NCBI RefSeq assembly: GCF_900105005.1
Contig: NZ_LT629748.1
Location: 3,162,001-3,226,000 of the forward strand
Length of the DNA: 64,000 bases
Direction of reading: 5' to 3'
Origin: Halopseudomonas litoralis
GTDB taxonomy: Bacteria > Pseudomonadota > Gammaproteobacteria > Pseudomonadales > Pseudomonadaceae
Positions 61,473 through 64,000 of this stretch are shown here, piece by piece; the stretch's first letter is position 1; each line of letters starts with the position of its first letter. A program made the position numbers and the translations under genes. Below the pieces are notes generated by a model. The model did no database searches. It saw nothing but the letters and a program-made list of their open reading frames with translations, and was not told where the DNA came from.

Positions 61473-61880
61473 ATGATTCTCAGAATGGACCACTTCACCA
61501 TCGTCACTGACCAGCTCGAGGAGACACAACAGTTCTACGTGAACCTGCTTGGACTCGAAGTGGGACCAAGGCCGCCCTTTCCAAGGCCCGGGCTGTGGCT
61601 TTACGCCAAGGGCCACCCTGTGCTTCACGTCATCGCAATAAATAACATGCCCAACCCTCGCCGCGGTGTGCTGGATCATATGGCGTTCTTTGCGCAAGGT
61701 TTGACAGAGACATTAAACAAACTCGACCGGCACGCCATTCGTTATCGAATCATCCGCGCGCCGGGGGACGTCCGGACCTGGCAGGTGTTCTTCAAAGACC
61801 CCAATGACGTGGACGTCGAACTCGATTTTGCCCCCGCAGAGCAGGCTCCAGCCGATTGGAAAACCAGAAGCAAAGCCTGA
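61473..61880 (+). CDS. VOC-fold (glyoxalase-like) protein
   Basis: A 135-residue single-domain VOC protein: MDHFTIVTDQLEETQQFYVNLLGLEVG, VLDHMAFFAQGL and VFFKDPNDVDVELDFAP. It has the expected metal ligands His (MDHFTI), His (LDHMAF) and Glu (DVELDF). It could be a glyoxalase, ring-cleavage or other lyase. The ribosome site is weak; an ATG at 61485 is possible. Convergent with the SDR gene. Confidence 0.82.
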   Translation: MILRMDHFTIVTDQLEETQQFYVNLLGLEVGPRPPFPRPGLWLYAKGHPVLHVIAINNMPNPRRGVLDHMAFFAQGLTETLNKLDRHAIRYRIIRAPGDVRTWQVFFKDPNDVDVELDFAPAEQAPADWKTRSKA

Positions 61881-61882
61881 TT

Positions 61883-62662
61883 TCAAATCAGGCCGGTGTA
61901 AGCCCCGCCATCCAGCTGCAAATTCTGCCCTGTAATGTAACCAGCCTGAGCCGCGCACAGAAAAGCACAGGCGGCGGCGAATTCCTCAGGGGTGCCGAAA
62001 CGCCGCGCCGGAACCGGTTTGAGCATCTCGGCTCTCGCCTCCTCCAGGCTGATACCCTTGTGCTTTGCCAACTGGCTGGTCATATAGACCAGCCGATCGG
62101 TCGCGATGCGTTCGGGCAAAAGGTTGTTGATCGTGACATTGTCACGGATGACCTCCACCGACAGGGCCTTCGAGAACGCCGTCAGCCCGGCCCTGGCCGC
62201 TGTCGAGAGACCCATTGGCAACCGCGGGGACTTGACCATGGCCGAGGTGATATTGACGATCCGACCAAAACGACGCTCGCGCATTCCTTCAACGACTGCC
62301 TGAATCAATAGGATGGCGCCGAGCATATTGGCCTCCAGCGCTTGCTGCCAGCAATCGAGGTCCCAGTCCTGGAATTTGCCCGGCGCGGGCCCACCATTAT
62401 TGGTGATCAGAATATCCGGAGCGGGGCAAGCCGCAAGGAGTGTCTCCCGGCCAGCGCTGGTGTTGAGATCCGCCACCACCTGAATCACCTCAAGACCCGT
62501 GCTGTCACGGATTGCCATCGCAGTCTCATTCAAACTGGCGGCGTCACGGCCGTTGATGAAAACCTCGCATCCTTCAGCTGCCAGCGCCATGGCGCACGCC
62601 TTACCCAGGCCCCGCGAAGAGGCACAGACAATGGCTTTGCAACCGGCAATATTCAGATCCAT
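61883..62662 (-). CDS. SDR-fold protein with altered active site
   Basis: A 259-residue SDR: CASSRGLGKACAMAL, NNGGPAPG and YITGQNLQLDGG. The active-site segment reads NITSAMVKSPRLPMGLSTAARAGL, so the Tyr of YxxxK is Leu and the Lys is Arg. This form occurs in an SDR subfamily as I recall, and dehydrogenase chemistry may differ. Start MDLNIAG has GGGAG 5 nt upstream. Divergent from the TetR gene at 62779. Confidence 0.84.
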   Translation of the reverse strand: MDLNIAGCKAIVCASSRGLGKACAMALAAEGCEVFINGRDAASLNETAMAIRDSTGLEVIQVVADLNTSAGRETLLAACPAPDILITNNGGPAPGKFQDWDLDCWQQALEANMLGAILLIQAVVEGMRERRFGRIVNITSAMVKSPRLPMGLSTAARAGLTAFSKALSVEVIRDNVTINNLLPERIATDRLVYMTSQLAKHKGISLEEARAEMLKPVPARRFGTPEEFAAACAFLCAAQAGYITGQNLQLDGGAYTGLI

Positions 62663-62778
62663 ATCTACTCCCGTGGCGACTCGCCAGCGGCTTGCGTTCA
62701 TTACAGCGAGGCCGCAATCCTTTATGCTGATGGCACTGACGCCTGATGTTTTATCCATGAAACCGGAGACGAAATACA

Positions 62779-63420
62779 ATGAGCAACCCGTCAACCCGTG
62801 CAGAACCTGGCAAGCGGGATACCATGAATCGTCTGCTCGCCGCCGCCAGGCAAATCTTTGCTCTGAAAGGCCTGGCGGGCGCCCGGGTAGAAGATATCGC
62901 CCGCGAAGCCGGCGTCACCAAACAACTGGTTTATCACTATTACGGCTCCAAGGAAGTGTTGTTTTCAACCGTCCTGGATGACGCCTCGCAACAGATAATG
63001 CAGGAACTGATCGCCCTTGATATCAATGAACTGCCGCCGGAAGAAGCGCTGCGGAGATTGCTCAATTGCTGCTTTGACCAATATATGGAAGATCCGCTCC
63101 TGGGCGCTCTGGCCCTGGAAGGCATACGCTATCACGAAGCGTCGGAGACCAGGCCCAACAGCTTCACCAGCGAATCCCCGGCGCTTGTTATCAAGTTTTC
63201 AGCGGTTCTCAAGCATGGAATCGAAGCTGGCGTGTTCAAGCAGGATATCGATGCCCGTCTGTTTCTGGCGAGTTCCGCGCTGCTGATGTCCGGCGGGTTC
63301 ACCAATCATTACACCATGTCCGTCCTGGTCGGCTTTGATACTACCTCGGAGGATGGCATGCGGATCTGGCGTGAACACTCAGCCAACTTCATTCTTGCGA
63401 GCATCAGGCGACAGGCCTGA
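62779..63420 (+). CDS. TetR-family regulator
   Basis: A 213-residue TetR protein: N-terminal HTH VEDIAREAGVTKQLVYHYYGSKEVLF. C-terminal ligand-binding domain with LLNCCFDQYMEDPLLGALALEGIRYHE. GGAG precedes the ATG by 10 nt. Divergent from the SDR gene across 116 bp, so probably its regulator. Confidence 0.88.
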   Translation: MSNPSTRAEPGKRDTMNRLLAAARQIFALKGLAGARVEDIAREAGVTKQLVYHYYGSKEVLFSTVLDDASQQIMQELIALDINELPPEEALRRLLNCCFDQYMEDPLLGALALEGIRYHEASETRPNSFTSESPALVIKFSAVLKHGIEAGVFKQDIDARLFLASSALLMSGGFTNHYTMSVLVGFDTTSEDGMRIWREHSANFILASIRRQA

Positions 63421-63426
63421 TGCCTG

Positions 63427-63450
63427 TAGCGCCCCGGTTAGGGGGCGCTA
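63427..63450. terminator. Hairpin between convergent genes
   Basis: TAGCGCCCC (63427-63435) pairs with GGGGCGCTA (63442-63450), loop GGTTAG. It lies between the TetR gene and the partial SDR gene, which converge. Confidence 0.55.
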
Positions 63451-63469
63451 ACCAGAGCCGCGTATTCCA

Positions 63470-64000
63470 TTACATGCCGCTGCGGTCCGACTGCTCGAAG
63501 AAGGCGCGCATTGCCACCAGTGAAGGCGTGTGACTGCCAAAACCGCCATCTGCTACCAGGGTGGTACCCGTCACGAACGATGACTCGTCGCAGGCGAGAA
63601 AGGCCACCACGTCAGCGATCTGGCGGGGGGTGCCCAGTTCAGGCGTCAGGTGATTGTCGCGCAGGATACTCAGCAGCTCGGGCGGCATGGAGCTGTGGGC
63701 GTTTTCCGCAGGCGCCAGACCAATCTGCACCGCGTTGCCGCGCACACCCAGCTTGCCGTACTGCGCCGCTACCAGCTTGGGCAGCATGTTCAAAGCAGCC
63801 TTGGTTGACGCGTAGCCGGTCAGGGACAGATCCCCTTGGGCACCCAGTCCGGAGGTAGCAAAGATTACCGAGCCCTTGCCCTGTTTCAGCATCACCGGAA
63901 TGACATGCTTGGAACACAGCACGGCGCCGCGCAAATTCACCGCGATAGCGCGATCAAAGGCGTCCATATCCAGGTTGCAGATATCGCGGTCTTTCTGGCG
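63470..64000 (-). CDS. Short-chain dehydrogenase/reductase, C-terminal part
   Basis: The frame continues past the right edge, so only the last 176 codons are in the window. The segment shows INLRGAVLCSKHVIP-like (VNLRGAVLCSKH), FATSGLGAQG, YASTK and FVTGTTLVADGGFG, all classical SDR marks with Tyr and Lys kept. The N-terminal cofactor motif is outside the window. Confidence 0.85.
   Translation of the reverse strand, partial: RQKDRDICNLDMDAFDRAIAVNLRGAVLCSKHVIPVMLKQGKGSVIFATSGLGAQGDLSLTGYASTKAALNMLPKLVAAQYGKLGVRGNAVQIGLAPAENAHSSMPPELLSILRDNHLTPELGTPRQIADVVAFLACDESSFVTGTTLVADGGFGSHTPSLVAMRAFFEQSDRSGM

Overview
The window looks like chromosomal DNA of a Pseudomonas-like gammaproteobacterium. 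It has moderately high G+C, strong AGGAG-type ribosome sites, a flagellar sigma-28-type promoter in front of a chemoreceptor, and gene content typical of degraders of large hydrophobic terpenoids or steroids. Almost every gene is catabolic, transport or regulatory; there are no tRNA or rRNA genes. The first 18 kb closely resembles, in gene types and order, the dit (abietane diterpenoid, resin acid) cluster known from Pseudomonas abietaniphila BKME-9. That comparison is from memory and no search was run.

Left block (1-18.4 kb): a hydroxyacyl-CoA dehydrogenase fragment, an FAH-family hydrolase, an amidohydrolase, a TetR regulator (ditK position), a divergent acyl-CoA ligase (ditJ position), an SDR, a DUF2889 protein, the ring-hydroxylating dioxygenase subunits (ditA2, ditA1), an FAH enzyme, an SDR, an OB-fold/thiolase-like pair, an IclR activator (ditR), an MFS permease (ditE), an FAH enzyme, an extradiol ring-cleavage dioxygenase (ditC), an SDR, and the dioxygenase's 3Fe-4S-type ferredoxin (ditA3). 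Together they can activate the acid to CoA, dihydroxylate and rearomatise a ring, open it by meta cleavage and process the products.

Middle block (18.4-33.7 kb): a lipoprotein hydrolase, then a tightly overlapping P450-ferredoxin-GMC alcohol dehydrogenase-aldehyde dehydrogenase cassette that would turn an alkyl carbon into a carboxylate, with a divergent TetR gene. A chemosensory group follows (chemoreceptor, small porin-like protein, truncated PstS-like periplasmic protein, second chemoreceptor). Then come an MFS permease, a putidaredoxin-type ferredoxin and its FAD reductase.

Right block (33.7-64 kb): a Bcr-type exporter; an operon of tandem-domain CoA-transferase, SDR, acyl-CoA dehydrogenase, kinase and SDR that resembles the levulinate LvaA/LvaC (ACAD10/11) phosphorylation-elimination system; an intact IS256-family element that landed in that operon's terminator; a 56-residue ORF coupled to an unrecognised protein; an FkbM methyltransferase; a P450/SnoaL/carotenoid-desaturase-like FAD enzyme operon; an outer-membrane group (two DUF1329, one DUF1302, a hydrolase); and a second SDR/SnoaL/kinase/SDR/MFS run. 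AraC and TetR regulators, a small exported protein, a VOC protein and SDRs close the window.

The points most worth following are the kinase plus acyl-CoA dehydrogenase pair, a divergent second kinase with a helical tail, CoA-transferase domains both lacking the usual aspartate, two matching 19-bp palindromes, and a TetR operator motif shared between distant operons.
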